From Acidobacteriota bacterium (GTDB lineage: Bacteria > Acidobacteriota > Thermoanaerobaculia > Thermoanaerobaculales > Thermoanaerobaculaceae), in NCBI GenBank assembly GCA_021782525.1, contig JAJXUY010000148.1, forward strand, positions 1 through 5,244: DNA of 5,244 nt, given 5' to 3'. Numbering within the stretch: the stretch's first letter is position 1; each line of letters begins with the position of its first letter. This document shows positions 5,070-5,244 of this stretch, one piece after another. Below the pieces are notes generated by a model. That model worked only from the letters and a program-made list of their open reading frames with translations. It did not search any database and was not told where the DNA came from. Both the position numbers and the translations under genes were made by a program.

Positions 5070-5244
5070 ATGGATCGCATCACGAAGTCCCTCTTGGACG
5101 CATTCGCCAGTGAAACGGACCTCCTGCACCTCCCTGAGGACAAACAGTTCGAGCACTTTGCGTCCTATCTGACGGCCAACCGCTTCTTGGCCGAGTCCTT
5201 CGACACGGGCGAGATCGTCACCACTCAACCAGACGGCGGGATCG
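5070..5244 (+). CDS. AIPR-type abortive infection protein (3' partial)
   Basis: Fifty-eight residues are visible before the window ends. The sequence MDRITKSLLDAF, then HLPEDKQFEHFASYLTANRF and ESFDTGEIV, followed by a Gly-rich DGGI, closely resembles the N-terminus of AIPR-family proteins. In those, LPED-x-x-FEHFA-x-Y and FDT-x-(D/E)IV precede a GGD-x-GID region. AIPR proteins are linked to abortive phage infection and often sit in defence islands. Their catalytic part lies downstream and is not seen, so whether this copy is intact is unknown. The start is fixed by AAGGAGG 5 nt upstream. It begins just 10 nt after ettA tail 3 in the same orientation, so it may be read with the second toxin-antitoxin operon, as no terminator separates them. 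Identification rests on recalled family sequence. Confidence 0.72.
   Translation, partial: MDRITKSLLDAFASETDLLHLPEDKQFEHFASYLTANRFLAESFDTGEIVTTQPDGGI

Noticed and set aside
5034..5228. Small - strand frame opposite the AIPR start.
   Set aside because: The + strand has a strong ribosome site and a recognisable AIPR N-terminus; the opposite frame has neither.

Overview
The window is strongly G+C-rich, with G or C dominating third codon positions, and all convincing genes lie on the + strand. It resembles a high-GC bacterium, most likely an actinobacterium. That rests on base composition and on EttA-type C-termini ending in [12 protein letters not shown], and is inference rather than proof. No rRNA, tRNA, CRISPR array or transposase/integrase gene is visible.

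Layout. (1) 1-2157: the 3' part of a large polytopic membrane protein of the YfhO family, already open at base 1. (2) 2213-2617: an orphan fragment of the 3' end of an ABC-F ATPase gene (EttA type), from just before Walker B to the stop. (3) 2733-3390: an MntA-like nucleotidyltransferase overlapping a HepT-like (DUF86) HEPN gene, a classic type VII toxin-antitoxin pair. (4) 3526-3600: a second, shorter ettA tail. (5) 3659-4649: a second, unrelated-looking MNT/HEPN pair, in which the nucleotidyltransferase has an N-terminal winged helix and is preceded by a tandem 20-bp repeat. (6) 4745-5059: a third ettA tail. (7) 5070-5244: the start of an AIPR-type abortive-infection gene, running off the window.

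The striking feature is the repeating order: ettA tail, MNT/HEPN pair, ettA tail, MNT/HEPN pair, ettA tail, AIPR gene, all in one orientation. The last 75 nt of the three tails align without gaps and end in three different stop codons (TGA, TAG, TAA). Tails 1 and 3 also share a 127-nt block (116 identical by my hand count). Both carry an in-frame insert of 114 or 117 nt at the same point, between the Gly/Ser and Asn of the FFDG-NFSEY region of EttA, and each insert contains a different perfect 7-bp hairpin. No ettA 5' part adjoins any tail.

The simplest reading is a small defence/toxin-antitoxin island built by repeated insertion or recombination at, or using, the 3' end of ettA. The tails would mark cassette boundaries, loosely as attachment sites do in integrative elements or gene cassettes. 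Whether a dedicated recombinase or ordinary homologous recombination made it cannot be decided from this window. The two MNT/HEPN pairs probably work separately, each antitoxin modifying its own HEPN partner. The AIPR protein would be an independent anti-phage function.
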